Shown one piece after another: positions 27,601 through 37,500 of a stretch of DNA of 64,000 bases. The translations under genes and the position numbers were made by a program. Positions within the stretch are counted from its first letter, which is position 1. Each line of letters opens with the position of its first letter. This DNA comes from Saprospiraceae bacterium (GTDB lineage Bacteria; Bacteroidota; Bacteroidia; Chitinophagales; Saprospiraceae): the NCBI GenBank assembly GCA_021604865.1, contig BQJU01000006.1, forward strand, positions 62,001-126,000, given 5' to 3'. Under the pieces are notes generated by a model. That model was not told the DNA's origin. It searched no databases and saw nothing but the letters and a program-made list of their open reading frames with translations.

Positions 27601-27916
27601 GACGATCTACGTGCGAAAGGATCGCAATGTATATATTCCAAATAGTTTCTCCCCCAATAATGATGGCACTAATGATGTAGCAATGATTTTTGCCGGTCAG
27701 GAAGTTACAAAAGTGAATAAATTTATGATATTCAATCGCTGGGGAGAGACCATGTTCGAGGCTATAAATTTTCAGCCCAATAACCCGGCTTATGGCTGGA
27801 ACGGCTTGTTTAGGGGTAAACCCTTAAACCCAGCTGTTTTTGTCTTTTACGCAGAAATAGAAACGATTGATGGCGAAATAGTCCTGTTTAAAGGTGATAT
27901 TGCCTTAATAAAGTAG
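21698..27916 (+). CDS. Giant T9SS type B surface protein with galactose-binding-like head and modular repeats
   Basis: 2072 aa from the ATG at 21698; an upstream in-frame GTG (21674) would only lengthen the signal region. Signal peptide about 1-20. A galactose-binding-like domain lies at about 104-273 (NLITNGDFNAG to NDFAVDDLFF), paralogous to the preceding gene. Three Ig-like modules with a PPxGLC start follow (22555-23245). One FnIII-like module comes next, then three copies of a super-repeat of 252-255 residues (23501-25780), each Ig-like + PKD-like + FnIII-like. Two copies of a unit of 182-185 residues follow (25781-26881). An Ig module, a SprB-type repeat (about 1815-1890) and the type B sorting domain close it (about 1978-2072, YIPNSFSPNNDGTND). 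Likely a long extracellular fibre or adhesin; the ligand is unknown. Confidence 0.9.
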   Translation: MYRYLLSIVMVLVVTSFSFIGNKRDKKQDPQKSMMCNIDVTASANPMILCQPGQVSLNASITGLANEILWTPSNLVSIPTASSTTAFVQNTTTFTVTVSSLSDNNLITNGDFNAGITGFTSDYFPGSGGTFGLLSNEGEYAVSTNPALTHTNFANCGDHTGGGSMLVVNGAGVANQNVICQIVNVTPFTNYGFSAWVMSVVSSAPALLQFSVNGVLLGNIFNAPSATCVWSQFFQEWNSGPNSSVEICMVNQNTAASGNDFAVDDLFFAEICEASDEVTVIVQPTDATWTPPTGLCPLSPPFDLNTLLGPTATPGGFWTVNNLPTVFFDPLLLGDGVYQVTYTVGTPPCVAMETHFIIIDPLPSPDWDVPQGLCTGTPPFLLNNLLSPNATTGGVWTINGQISTFLSPSDLGEGTYTLAYSVGTNPCIATLEQDIQISAPPLVDWNPPPPLCLGDPAFPLNNLLEPGIDPGGFWTINGNNSSTFNPAILGAGQYNVTYQLGDFPCDASLSFIIEVNAGLPAPELSCEGISSNSVTIAWSDVPGADSYVVDIISNQDGTVSGNSVTIDNLPGNTIVTVVVYAEDNSGCFGIPDTISCQAISCIPPDVAINPVDTICFDSSLQTITLEAVVNPTGGSGQWAGPGITDASNGTFDPVEAGSGLHLITYTYTANACSTTDSLEIFLSPPPEAAFSIPTLICSRDTIEVAFTGTAGANAEYIWDFNGGIIIDGEGAGPFQVHWGDTSGMVDISLIIIENGCTPDTATQTIQVDVPIEPPTVICDPTLSTISFTWNDVENTVAYIISVINGPLGTITSDTSYLIENLNPEQEVGIRMLLVSSNACPDSLIFPLCETIACPGGPVIDNLPPLCVSNVGDTLQLSYSFPDSIEVVGNTIIWSGPGVVDSTAGLLEINNSMLNQDNEVYLWFYNGFCSYRDTLTFNILPELSADFNLPEVSCIGDTVEVSFAGGTSPTTTYNWDFGSAVAISGSGPGPYQLVWDTTGIQTVSLQITAGDCSAPLSTEEINIESPIDTPQITCTRDFTSILFEWNTVDGAAGFQVNVLTGPPGQLINSNAYLVDNLIPGQEVEIELIVESSNSCADSRAVLSCSTFSCPEIDIQLEAVDPICFNGTDNLQLNWTISGDTTGGRLFFTGENLLDTLNGIFLIDSSRIGQSTTLFLNFEAGVCLFSDSIVIDVLPTPVADFSLTEQICVGTTDTLVFTGIASPTATYLWDFAGQTVIPGTGPGPHTITWSTPGFYPISLSVIENNCASEEIVRNVNVTAPLPDPIISCESDYTNISIHWTALSQAAAYTLAVPTGLDTMWLSDTSVLINNLLPGTSLDFSLTVLDSTACPDQVYDFSCETLSCPQISMQWLAQSPICVGDTSIMTFSFTGADSGPYDVTINDGTSDTFYAGLTDGSTIPLLLTEATTLNVVDIQNIAIPACALVAPAPLTIVVNEPVDAGTAMPTLEICNGVDTVINLIDRVQGAEPGGIWVETSVPPSTGGAFDPTNGTLSAGQLTPGDYQFEYQLTGAIPCPNASVSIDILIHPTPVLTWDAESPICQGETSEISLHFSEPASGPFDVLISMGQMDSLFTGLNDGSTLLLSPTASTDLSIVSITNSPLTGCSVVQPGPINIVVNQPVNAGNALAPLELCSGLDTLLLLESLLENNSPGGVWQETSAVPSPGGAFNASNGSFNPQSAPAGIYSFEYAITAAQPCPNASAEVMVIIHPTPVSDAGLDLSLDCQFNTGSIGGSATSTGDHLIYEWTIEGNGNILDHTRAITDVNLPGIYTLTVIDTLNGCSQSDEVVVNYEIAFLLPEISISNISCFQANDGTINITEVNGGTPPYIFYLNETSVGNQSFFSPLSPGTYDIRIVDSDGCEVEVNFNLDEPDEVDVRLVTNIEGAENVIQLGDEILLNALFNIPIGRVDTILWQPDSLNAKSPEEMVVSPQQTTTFGVTVIDTSGCSDSDQLTIYVRKDRNVYIPNSFSPNNDGTNDVAMIFAGQEVTKVNKFMIFNRWGETMFEAINFQPNNPAYGWNGLFRGKPLNPAVFVFYAEIETIDGEIVLFKGDIALIK
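23501..25780 (+). repeat. Three coding super-repeats of 252-255 codons
   Basis: Boundaries at the codons after the Cys in SCIPPD, ACPGGP, SCPEID and SCPQIS give units of 756, 765 and 759 bp. Each unit runs Ig-like, PKD-like (YxWDF), then FnIII-like with a V(D/E)NLxPGQEV type motif, ending in a CxTxxCP signature. Confidence 0.75.
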
Positions 27917-28230
27917 TTAAATAATTAAAGGACAGGAAATAAATCCTTAATTTCGCATTAACTTATTTTTAATATCATTTCCCCCTTTAACTCCTTACAT
28001 CCTGGTTTGCATTCAAACCAATGACGGTTAGTATTGTTTCCTTTGGGTTTTGACGAGGCTAAAACAGACTTTTTCCTGTGCCTCCCTACCCTTTTGGAAC
28101 AATCCTAAAAATTGACAAAAAATATACTTTGTTTCATCCCCTTACTTTTGTAATTGGTAACATATAGCCATCATACTGGTTTGCGGTTACCTAAATCTTT
28201 GTAAGTCGAACTATCCAAATTCATTGTCTC
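27917..28230. other. Intergenic region between the two pairs of giant genes
   Basis: AT-rich, no gene. A GGTTTGCATTCAAACC hairpin (28013-28028) could end the upstream transcript, though no T-run follows. A TACTTTTG (28143-28150) fits the -7 consensus 80 bp before the next ATG, without a clear -33 element. Confidence 0.5.
28143..28150 (+). promoter_or_regulatory. Possible -7 element of the 2071-aa protein gene
   Basis: TACTTTTG matches TAnnTTTG, 80 bp before the ATG. The nearest upstream TTG elements are 11 and 28 bp away, outside the normal spacing. Confidence 0.3.
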
Positions 28231-31200
28231 ATGAAACAGCTAATACTTGTTATTACTGTGTTTTTGCCTCTTTTAGCCCCAGGACAAATAAATCGTGTCG
28301 ATCTAAATATCCATGGGCCTTATAACAGACAAAACCTACCCCATCAATCTGCTCCACAGATGCTTCATCTCCATGGTTTAACACCGGACCAAACCTATCT
28401 GGTTTTGGTTTCAGATGGCGAAAAAGCAAGCAAGCATACATTGCAGCTGAATAAAGCTACGCTGAATAAAAGTCCGGAAAAAAATCAACTTAAATTCCAG
28501 GCGAATAGTAGCGAACAGAATCTCTATTTCCTGCCCGGGGGCCCGTATGACGGTAAGACAACCCTTACGGTGTATTGCGAGGATTGTGAAGGCAGCCGTT
28601 ATGAAAAAATCATGGCTGGTATCACGACTACGGTTAATGAAGATATTGAATACCTGGTGGAAGAGGTTTTAGTAGATGGAGAATGTTTTAATATTTTTGG
28701 TATTAATTCACGTGGCGTTACCGGCCAGATCGGGACCTTTGACAATGGTACTTCTTCTATTGGATTTGAGGAGGGTATTATTCTTTCTACCGGTCATATT
28801 GCAGATGCTATTGGGCCCAATGATAGTACCAAGACTTCAACCCCTATCTCTTTTTTGTATAATGATCCAGATCTTCGACTGGCGACCAATGAGATTGCCA
28901 ACCTATATGATGTTGCCATTATTGAGTTTGATTTTGTGCCTACTGTAGAGCAGGTTACTTTTGAGTACGTCTTTGCTTCTGAAGAATATTGCGAATATGT
29001 AAATTCCAACTTCAATGACGCTTTTGGGTTTTTTATTCGCGGCCCCGGAATTAATGGCAATTTTTTTATGAATTCTGACAACATCGCCCGTATTCCAGAT
29101 AATGGGGATTTTGTGTCTGTAAATACCGTTAACTTATTTAATAATCCGACTTATTTTCACGACAATACCACGCCAAATGACACTTGTTACTCAGGAGAAG
29201 CCTTTGCCATAGATCTGGTAGAATACGATGGATTTACGACAGTGCTTACAGCTGTGGCCAATGTAACACCTTGTTCTACCTACCACATCAAAATGGCCAT
29301 CGCTGACCTTGCGGATAAATATTTTGATTCAGCGGTTTTCCTGAAAGCGAAAAGCTTCCGGGCTGGTGCTCCAACCACCCTCATGGCCAGTGCGCAGGGA
29401 GAAATTGCCGTAGATACAGCCGTCGCACCATACGAAGGTTGTGGGAATGCTTTTTTAGTTTTTGAACGGATCACCAGTGACCTGAGTGAAGATTACGAAG
29501 TCAACTTTTCGCTCTCCCCTTCCAGTACGGCAACACCCGGGGTGGATTTCAGTATTTTACCCACCAGCATCACGATTCCTGCCGGACAAGCCACAGACAC
29601 TTTATTTTTAGATATTTATGCCGACCAATTGGTGGAAGGAACGGAAAGCATTATCATCGACCTCGATGGTGCCTGTTCCTGTATCACCAGGACGGTGGAA
29701 ATTGAAATCCATGATCCGCCGCCCATACTTGTGGGGCTTCAGGACCAATCAGCCTGTCTGGGTGAAACCGTTACTTTGACGCCGACAGTCTCAGGGGGAA
29801 CACCCAATTATACCTTTGCCTGGAGCGATGGCACCGATGGGAGTTCAATAACCGTAACAACTGCCGAAACACCGGATACAATAACCTTTACGGCATCTGA
29901 CATTTGTAGCGAAAGCCGGGATACCAGCGTTGTCGTTTCCGCCATTTATCCCCATGCTGAGCTTAGCGGCATCGATTCAATTTGTAATGGCAATCTCGCT
30001 GGTAGCTTACCGGTAGCATTTACGGGCAGTGCTCCCTTTGACCTCATATTTTCCATCGGTGGTGCTTTGGATACTATCACAGGAATTGGGACCACCCCAT
30101 TTGATTTACCGGCCAATACCGTTGGCAACTACAGCCTGGTAGGTGTCCAGGAATCAGGATGCCCGGGCGTTGTCAGTGGTGAGGGAGAGATCGTCTTCCA
30201 TGAAATATCCCTGGTAGTGGATAGTACAAATATCAGCTGTACCGGTGCCAATGATGGACAAATCCAATTGGCTGCTGAAGGTGGCACAGGACCTTATTTG
30301 TATGCCTGGAATCAAGGACAGCCTGATACTTCCAACCTCCAGGACCTGACTCCAGGGACCTATGAAGTCCTGGTTTCTGATGCTGAAGGCTGTTATGCTA
30401 GCTCACAAACCAATATTGTTGAACCCCAGCCATTGTCTATTTCAATTGCTTCCCTGGAAAATATTGATTGTGACCACCTCAATGGCGGAACCATCAGCAC
30501 CTCAGTTAGTGGTGGCACTGGCACCTACAGCTACCTATGGAGCAATGATTCCACGGAGGCGGAGCTCACCAATCTGGCTATTGGCAACTATAGCCTTACC
30601 GTAACTGATCAAAATGATTGTAGCACGGAAGTTTCGAGGACCATTTCCAACCTTGTTGCCTATCCTCAGGCCGAGGCGGGGGTTTCAGGACTCATTAATT
30701 GTTATCAGGATGAAGTCATCCTTAATACCAATGGTTCCAGTACCGGCGCAGCCCTGGAATATGTCTGGCAGGATAACCTTGGCATGACTATCGGAACAGG
30801 ATTGGCAGATTTGCCCTGGGATATACCAGGCACTTATCAGTTCATTGTTACAGATACGACCAACAATTGCCGGGATACGGCCACCACTGTGGTGCAAATT
30901 GACATTGCCACCCCGATTGTTGAAGCCGGACCACCAGACACCCTAAACTGCCTCATTACCAATATGTTACTAGATGGCAGCAATTCTTCAATGGGCAACG
31001 AATTTAGCTATAACTGGACCAGCCCTGATGGCCATATTATTGGCAATGCTCAATCGGATGCCATCACGGTGGATCAAGGAGGCTTATATTTTTTAGAAAT
31101 CACAAATGAAGACAATGGCTGTAGCCAAATAGATTCCGTATTGATTACCCAGGATATGGTATTGCCAACCGTGGCTGTGGCTACTTTTGACACTGTAAAT

Positions 31201-34200
31201 TGTTACCTGCCAGAGATCACCCTGGATGGAACAGCGTCCAGTTCTGGCACCCACATCACCTACGCCTGGAGTACCAACAACGGAACCATCACTTCTCCAG
31301 TTGATGAACAATCCATTCAGGTGCAGAGTGGAGGGCTGTATACTTTTGTGGTAAGCAACAACGATAACGGTTGTATTGATTCCCTACAAATTCCTGTCAT
31401 GCAAAACCTTACCCTGCCCGTAGCCGAAGCAGGTGTCTCGCAGGAATTGAATTGTACTACCGACAATGCTACCCTGGATGGCAGCAATTCATTTGCTGAT
31501 GGTCCTTTAAGTTTTGTTTGGCAAAGCCAGAATGGCCATTTTACAAGTGATTCTTTATCCTCGATCGTGGTGATTGACTCCTCTGGTTTATATGAATTAG
31601 CCATTACCGATCTGGATAATGGATGTATGAGCTACGATACTGTAATCATAACCGAGAATTTCAGTTATCCTGTTGCCGCTAATGACAGTACGGGTATTCT
31701 GAATTGTGTCACGCCCCTACTCCACCTCGATGCATCGACCTCCGTGGGCGGGGATCAATACCAATGGTCGACAAATATCGGTACTATTATCATGGGTGAA
31801 ACCACCCCCATAGCCACCATTGATGCCCCTGGCACCTATACCCTGGTTGTCACCAACTCGCAAAGTTTTTGCCAGGATACCGCCCAATTTCTGATCAGTG
31901 AGGATGTCATCCTTCCTACCGTTTTAATCGACGCTCCAGAAGTGGAGGATTGTATTCTTCCTTCTTTTCAGGTGAATAGCACGGGATCAAGTCAGGGGCC
32001 TGAATTTCAATATTTGTGGACCAGTGAAAATGGAATCATTTTAGAAGGAGAGCAAGATCCCAATCTATTGATAGGTTCAGCCGGCAGCTACCAGCTTCTG
32101 ATTGTGAATACAGCTAATGGTTGCCGGGATAGTGCTGATATTCAGGTTACGCTTGATCCTGGTATTCCAATTGCCATTGCCGGTCCACCTTCCACCTTGA
32201 CCTGTAATCAGTTGGAAGCCACTCTTGATGGAAGTAACTCTACCATTACCAGCGTTATGACCTATCTTTGGGAAGGGCTGGATAATCCCATTGATACCAA
32301 TGATCAAAGCCTGATTACGCAGGTTTATAATCCAGGTCGTTATATTCTGTCGGTGACGAATATAGAAAGTGGTTGCACCACCTCGGATACAGTGGTCGTG
32401 GCCATTGATACTTTGGCCCCTATATCCATTGCCGTAGCTGAAGATACCCTGACTTGTACCCGAAGCATTGCTCAATTATCTGCTAATGCTTCGAGTACGG
32501 GTCCAGAATTTTTATATAGCTGGTCATCGCCTGATGGCTTTCCTATCGAAAATGCAGATTCACCAGAGGCCAATGTCAGTACTCCAGGCACCTACCGGTT
32601 ATCTATCACCGATATGTCAAATGGTTGTATGTCAGAGGATTTGGTAGAGGTCGTTATTGATACCCTTTTACCTATGGTAAGCATCCTGACGCCCGATACA
32701 CTCACTTGTGCCGTGCCAGCTGTTAACCTTTTGGGTCAACCCCAATCTTCCCATGCCTTATCTCCGATTTGGACCACTAATAACGGCCATTTTGTCGATG
32801 GCATTAGCACCTTTACGCCTTTGGTCGATGAAAGTGGGCTTTATCATCTTTTAGTGACAGATCTGGTCAATGGGTGTATCCGTATTGTCAATGTTGAAGT
32901 CCCTGAAAATACAGTAAAGCCCAATGCTGAAGCTGGCCCTGAAGATTTATTAAATTGTGATATTACTTCGCTGCAACTCGATGGTTCAGGTAGTAGTTTG
33001 GGAGATTACTTTTACCAGTGGGAAACGGACGATGGGCATATCCAAACGGGAGCCAATGGATTGTTGCCATTGATTACGGAACCCGGAATTTATAGAATCA
33101 TTGTTACAGATAATGTCAATGGTTGTCAAAGTATTGATTCAACGATCATTGATCAGGACATCGTTGAGCCAGTTATCAGCATTTTACCACCTGAAGAACT
33201 GAATTGTATTCGATTTAGCACAACCCTCCAGGGCAATTCTGACGAAACAAATGTTCCTTATCAATACCAGTGGATGGAGGCTAATGGAACCGTTATTCCT
33301 GGCGCCCAAAATCTAAGCCTGGAAGTGCAAAATCCAGGTATGTACCAATGGATGGTCACCAATACGGGCAATGGGTGTAGTGAAATGATCACCGGATTAG
33401 TGGTTCAGGATACCATGCCGCCTATTGCTGAGGCTGGGCCTACCGGCATTCTCACCTGCAAAACCAACGAAGTGCAGCTGGAAGGGGCTTCTTCTACCGG
33501 GGAGAATTATCGTTACCATTGGAGTGGTATTGGGGTAAACCCGGTTTCAGGCATAACCACCCAACGGCCCACCGTGAATACGCCAGGAATGTATACCCTG
33601 GTTGTCACTAATGATGCCAATGGTTGTACAGCCGAAGACCAGGTGGAAGTAATCGAAGAAATTCCGAGAGCAACGACCCTGAGTGTGGAAACGGGGCCTT
33701 GTCTTGATGATTTGGGCACTATTCTGATAGAAGGAGTTGAAGGAGGATTTGGTCCTTACCGCTTTTCAATTGATGGAGGTATCACCTTCCATGACGGGCC
33801 TGTTTTTTCTGGTTTGTCTTCAGGCGATTATCAAGTATTAGTCATGGATAAAAATGGATGCGAAATCATGGCCGATGCTTTCATTCCGGAAGGTCAGGGA
33901 GTGGAGGTCAGTCTTCTTCCGCAAGTGACGTTGGATCTAGGTGATACTTATCAGATGAATACCATTTTGAATGTACCCGTATCGACGCTTACCCAAATCA
34001 GTTGGTCACCAGTTGAAGGGCTTAGTTGCACCGATTGCCTGAATCCTATCGTCGCTCCCGAGCAAAGTATCACTTATCAGTTACAGGTTGTCAATGAAGA
34101 CGGATGTTCAGGCACCGCTTCTATCAATCTATTGGTTGATCGACGGGCATCTATTTACATTCCCAACGGCTTTTCTCCCTATAACGAAGATGGCATTAAT

Positions 34201-34446
34201 GATAGATTTTACATTTTTGCAAAAGAGGGCCTCATCAATAAAGTATTGACCTTCCGCGTTTTTACCCGTTGGGGTGAATTGGTATATGAAAATAGTGACT
34301 TTCAACCTAATGATCCGGCGCATGGCTGGGACGGCCTGAACAACGGGCGTCAAATGAACCCCGGGGTATTTGTGTACTGGACCGAAGTGGAATTATTCGA
34401 TGGAACGATCGTCTTATTGAAAGGAGATGTGACTTTGGTGGATTGA
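28231..34446 (+). CDS. Giant T9SS type B protein with choice-of-anchor L domain and 12 Cys-pair repeats
   Basis: 2071 aa. Signal peptide 1-19, then an unrecognised domain (about 20-125) ending YCEDCEGSRYEKIMAG. A choice-of-anchor L domain follows (about 135-375, with TGQIGTFDNGTSSIGFEEG and FEYVFASEEYCEYVNSNFND), then a Calx-beta-like domain (about 385-495, SPSSTATPGVDFS), Ig-like modules and two SprB-type repeats (about 660-800). Twelve repeats of 82-84 residues occupy about 811-1813 (30661-33669). Each has a first Cys in LNC or LTC, a central Trp, a PGxYxLxVT strand and a second Cys in NGC, so probably one disulfide each. A SprB-like module and the type B sorting domain (about 1974-2071, YIPNGFSPYNEDGINDRF) end it. 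Paralogue of the next gene. Likely a rod-like surface adhesin; target unknown. Confidence 0.92.
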   Translation: MKQLILVITVFLPLLAPGQINRVDLNIHGPYNRQNLPHQSAPQMLHLHGLTPDQTYLVLVSDGEKASKHTLQLNKATLNKSPEKNQLKFQANSSEQNLYFLPGGPYDGKTTLTVYCEDCEGSRYEKIMAGITTTVNEDIEYLVEEVLVDGECFNIFGINSRGVTGQIGTFDNGTSSIGFEEGIILSTGHIADAIGPNDSTKTSTPISFLYNDPDLRLATNEIANLYDVAIIEFDFVPTVEQVTFEYVFASEEYCEYVNSNFNDAFGFFIRGPGINGNFFMNSDNIARIPDNGDFVSVNTVNLFNNPTYFHDNTTPNDTCYSGEAFAIDLVEYDGFTTVLTAVANVTPCSTYHIKMAIADLADKYFDSAVFLKAKSFRAGAPTTLMASAQGEIAVDTAVAPYEGCGNAFLVFERITSDLSEDYEVNFSLSPSSTATPGVDFSILPTSITIPAGQATDTLFLDIYADQLVEGTESIIIDLDGACSCITRTVEIEIHDPPPILVGLQDQSACLGETVTLTPTVSGGTPNYTFAWSDGTDGSSITVTTAETPDTITFTASDICSESRDTSVVVSAIYPHAELSGIDSICNGNLAGSLPVAFTGSAPFDLIFSIGGALDTITGIGTTPFDLPANTVGNYSLVGVQESGCPGVVSGEGEIVFHEISLVVDSTNISCTGANDGQIQLAAEGGTGPYLYAWNQGQPDTSNLQDLTPGTYEVLVSDAEGCYASSQTNIVEPQPLSISIASLENIDCDHLNGGTISTSVSGGTGTYSYLWSNDSTEAELTNLAIGNYSLTVTDQNDCSTEVSRTISNLVAYPQAEAGVSGLINCYQDEVILNTNGSSTGAALEYVWQDNLGMTIGTGLADLPWDIPGTYQFIVTDTTNNCRDTATTVVQIDIATPIVEAGPPDTLNCLITNMLLDGSNSSMGNEFSYNWTSPDGHIIGNAQSDAITVDQGGLYFLEITNEDNGCSQIDSVLITQDMVLPTVAVATFDTVNCYLPEITLDGTASSSGTHITYAWSTNNGTITSPVDEQSIQVQSGGLYTFVVSNNDNGCIDSLQIPVMQNLTLPVAEAGVSQELNCTTDNATLDGSNSFADGPLSFVWQSQNGHFTSDSLSSIVVIDSSGLYELAITDLDNGCMSYDTVIITENFSYPVAANDSTGILNCVTPLLHLDASTSVGGDQYQWSTNIGTIIMGETTPIATIDAPGTYTLVVTNSQSFCQDTAQFLISEDVILPTVLIDAPEVEDCILPSFQVNSTGSSQGPEFQYLWTSENGIILEGEQDPNLLIGSAGSYQLLIVNTANGCRDSADIQVTLDPGIPIAIAGPPSTLTCNQLEATLDGSNSTITSVMTYLWEGLDNPIDTNDQSLITQVYNPGRYILSVTNIESGCTTSDTVVVAIDTLAPISIAVAEDTLTCTRSIAQLSANASSTGPEFLYSWSSPDGFPIENADSPEANVSTPGTYRLSITDMSNGCMSEDLVEVVIDTLLPMVSILTPDTLTCAVPAVNLLGQPQSSHALSPIWTTNNGHFVDGISTFTPLVDESGLYHLLVTDLVNGCIRIVNVEVPENTVKPNAEAGPEDLLNCDITSLQLDGSGSSLGDYFYQWETDDGHIQTGANGLLPLITEPGIYRIIVTDNVNGCQSIDSTIIDQDIVEPVISILPPEELNCIRFSTTLQGNSDETNVPYQYQWMEANGTVIPGAQNLSLEVQNPGMYQWMVTNTGNGCSEMITGLVVQDTMPPIAEAGPTGILTCKTNEVQLEGASSTGENYRYHWSGIGVNPVSGITTQRPTVNTPGMYTLVVTNDANGCTAEDQVEVIEEIPRATTLSVETGPCLDDLGTILIEGVEGGFGPYRFSIDGGITFHDGPVFSGLSSGDYQVLVMDKNGCEIMADAFIPEGQGVEVSLLPQVTLDLGDTYQMNTILNVPVSTLTQISWSPVEGLSCTDCLNPIVAPEQSITYQLQVVNEDGCSGTASINLLVDRRASIYIPNGFSPYNEDGINDRFYIFAKEGLINKVLTFRVFTRWGELVYENSDFQPNDPAHGWDGLNNGRQMNPGVFVYWTEVELFDGTIVLLKGDVTLVD
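30661..33669 (+). repeat. 12 tandem coding repeats of about 251 bp
   Basis: Same repeat family as in the next gene, 12 units over 3009 bp inside the 2071-aa protein. Unit order corresponds to units 1-4 and 8-15 of the neighbour. Confidence 0.85.
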
Positions 34447-34451
34447 GGGCA

Positions 34452-34481
34452 TTGCATTTATCTTTTTAATTGGTATCTTTA
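34452..34481 (+). promoter_or_regulatory. Possible promoter of the 2319-aa protein gene
   Basis: TTG (34452-34454), a 19-bp spacer and TATCTTTA (34474-34481) match the consensus at all but the last base. The -7 element runs directly into AGAGCATGT, the tip of the dispersed palindromic repeat. Alternatively the gene is read through from the upstream paralogue, 98 bp away. Confidence 0.33.
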
Positions 34482-34544
34482 GAGCATGTATTAAGACATT
34501 CAATGTCCGCACTTCTGCCCCGTCACCTAGCAAATTTATCGCCG

Positions 34545-37500
34545 ATGAAGTCAGCTTTACCCTTTGTGTTATTGATGTTTTTTTTGCCGCTTCACTCACA
34601 AACAATCAGCATTCAAGTTGACCAACCCTATTTACGCACACCCATTGACCATCATGGCAAAATCCAGCAATTAGAATTATGTGGGTTAAAAAAGGGCAAA
34701 AGTTATACCCTCATCGCTTCAGATAAACAAAGGAATTGTACGCATAAAATCTCTATAGAAAACCCTACCAAATCCAGGCAAACAAGCCCAACACAAACCT
34801 ATTTCATAGCAACCGAGAGCTGTCAGAAAGTCCGCTTTGAGCCGGGATGTTTAAGCCATGAAGCTGCTAGTCTATCCGTTTATTGTGAAGATTGTGAGGG
34901 CACACGTTATGAAAAAATCATGGCAGGCATCACTACGGCTAATAATAGCAATGCCCAGAATCTGATTCAGGATGTATTTATTGGTGGCGGCTGTTTTGAG
35001 GTAGCAGGAGCTTTTAAACGAGGAGCTACCGGTCAGATTGGGACGTTTAGCAATGGTACATCCTCTATAGGTATTGAAGATGGTATTATTCTATCCACTG
35101 GAAATATTGCCAGCTCAGCAGGGCCCAATCAATTTCCTAATACTGGTACTGACTATGGTATATTTTCCAATGATCCTGACTTAACGGAATTAACTGGTGG
35201 TACCTCCAGTATGTTTGATGTAGCTTCCATAGAGTTTGATTTTACACCCACGGTGAACCAGATCTCTTTTCAATATGTATTTGCTTCCGAAGAATACTGC
35301 GAATGGGTGGGTAGTCAATACAATGACGTATTTGGCTTTTTCATTCGCGGGCCTGGCATTAATGGTGACTTCTTTCTCAATGCTGACAACATTGCTGTTC
35401 TTCCCGGAAACGGGGATTATGTAGCCATTAATTCTGTTAATAGTTCCAGTAATCAGGGATTTTATCACGACAATAGCCCAAATACCACAGCATGTAGTAC
35501 CGGTGAGCAATTCGCGCTGGGCACCATTGCCTATGATGGATTTACTACTGTATTAACGGCTGTAGCCAATGTGATTCCTTGTCAAACCTATCACATTAAA
35601 CTGGCGATTGGTGACCGCGGAGATGGAGCTTTTGACTCTGCGGTTTTCCTTCAGGCCAACAGCTTTGCTGCGGGCTCAACGACCAATATGACTGCTACTA
35701 TTTTAGGGCCTTCAGTGAGCCAAACAACGGCTTATGAATCTTGCGGTAGTGCTGTTGTCACCTTTGAGCGATTCACCAATGACCTCAGTGAAGATTTTGT
35801 AGTCAACTTCAGTTTGTCGCCATCAAGTACGGCCACTCCCGGAGTAGATTATAGCGCTTTTCCCACTACAATTGTTATCCCGGCAGGACAATCAAGTGTG
35901 TCCATTCCCATCGAGATTTTTGGCGATCTGATTATTGAAGGCATTGAAACCATCATATTGGAATTACAGGGTGCCTGTACCTGTGAATCGAACTCTCTGA
36001 TCATAGAAATTATTGATCCGCCACCCATTGACTTGTATATGGCAGATATCCTTGTTTGTGAAAACCAAAGCACAACTATTTCTCCCAGTGTTTCTGGGGG
36101 CACACCGGGATATACCTATCAGTGGAGTAATGGGGGCACTGATGCCAGCCTTCAGGTTGATATCGGCACAGAACCTCAGCCCTATTCCCTGACCGTGACG
36201 GATGTTTGCGGCCAGGTCCAGGCTTCCGGACTGGTCGTTTATCCCAATGCGCCTGCCGCTGAACTCAGTGGGACAGATTCTATTTGCCAAGGCAACTTTG
36301 AAGCTGCACTACAGGTAGAATTTAGTGGTATTGGTCCGTTTGATCTCACTTATTCGGTGAGTGGTTTTGTCACGACCATAACCAATATCTATGCCAATCC
36401 ATTTATGTTGCCAGCTGATTTACCAGGTACTTACCAACTGGTGAATGTTTCGGCTTCCGGTTGCCCGGGAGAAGTTTCAGGATTAGGAGAAGTAGGAATT
36501 GCTGAAGTAGTGGTAGATGTGGATGCAAATCCAGTTAGTTGTTATGGTGAGGCGGATGGAGAAATTCTATTGGCACCAACAGGAGGAACGGCTCCTTACT
36601 CCTTTAATTGGAACCAGGGACTTCCAAATGCTGACACGATTTCAGCGTTGGGGCCAGGAAATTATGCGGTGACTATCACAGACGCCACTGGTTGTGTTGC
36701 CAACACTACAGCCACCATCGAAGAGCCAGAAGAAATGGTCGTTAGTTTAATTGCCGTGGAGGATATTGATTGTACCAATGCCGATGGCGGAGAAATTGCC
36801 ATTGCCGTCAGTGGGGGCAGCGGGGGATATACCTTTAACTGGAGCGATGGAAGTGTTGATTCCGTCTTAACCAATGCTGGAGCTGGAAATTATACCCTAC
36901 TAGTTACCGATGCTTCGGGTTGTCAGGCTGAATTGGCCGCCACAATTGAAGATTTTATTGATTATCCTACGGCTGTGGCCAACGTATCTGGTGTAATCAA
37001 CTGCCTGCAATCAGAGGTATTACTTGATCCCGAGGGCTCTAGCATTGGAAACGAATTCTCTTACGAATGGTTGGATGAAAGTGGGAGCCTGCTGAGTTCA
37101 TCTCAAGATGCCCTTTCACAAGACCAGCCCGGTGATTATAGTCTAATCATTACCAATCAACAAAACCATTGTCGCGATACGGCTCAACTTACTGTTCTGC
37201 TGGATATCATTCCTCCTATAGCTGAGGCGGGCGTATCAGATACCCTGACCTGTACCCAATCAAGTTTTCAACTCGATGGTAGTCAATCCAGTACCGGCAA
37301 TCATTTTGTTTATTCCTGGACCACTGAAGGCGGTCATTTTGTTGATACACCAAACGAGATGAGTCCAACGATTGATGGCCCCGGGCTTTATATTTTACAA
37401 TTGACCAATAACATCAATGGTTGTGTGGATTTGGATTCGGTGACTATTGCTGAAAATACAGTTTCCCCTTTTGTGGAAATAGCGCCCCCCGGAATCATTA

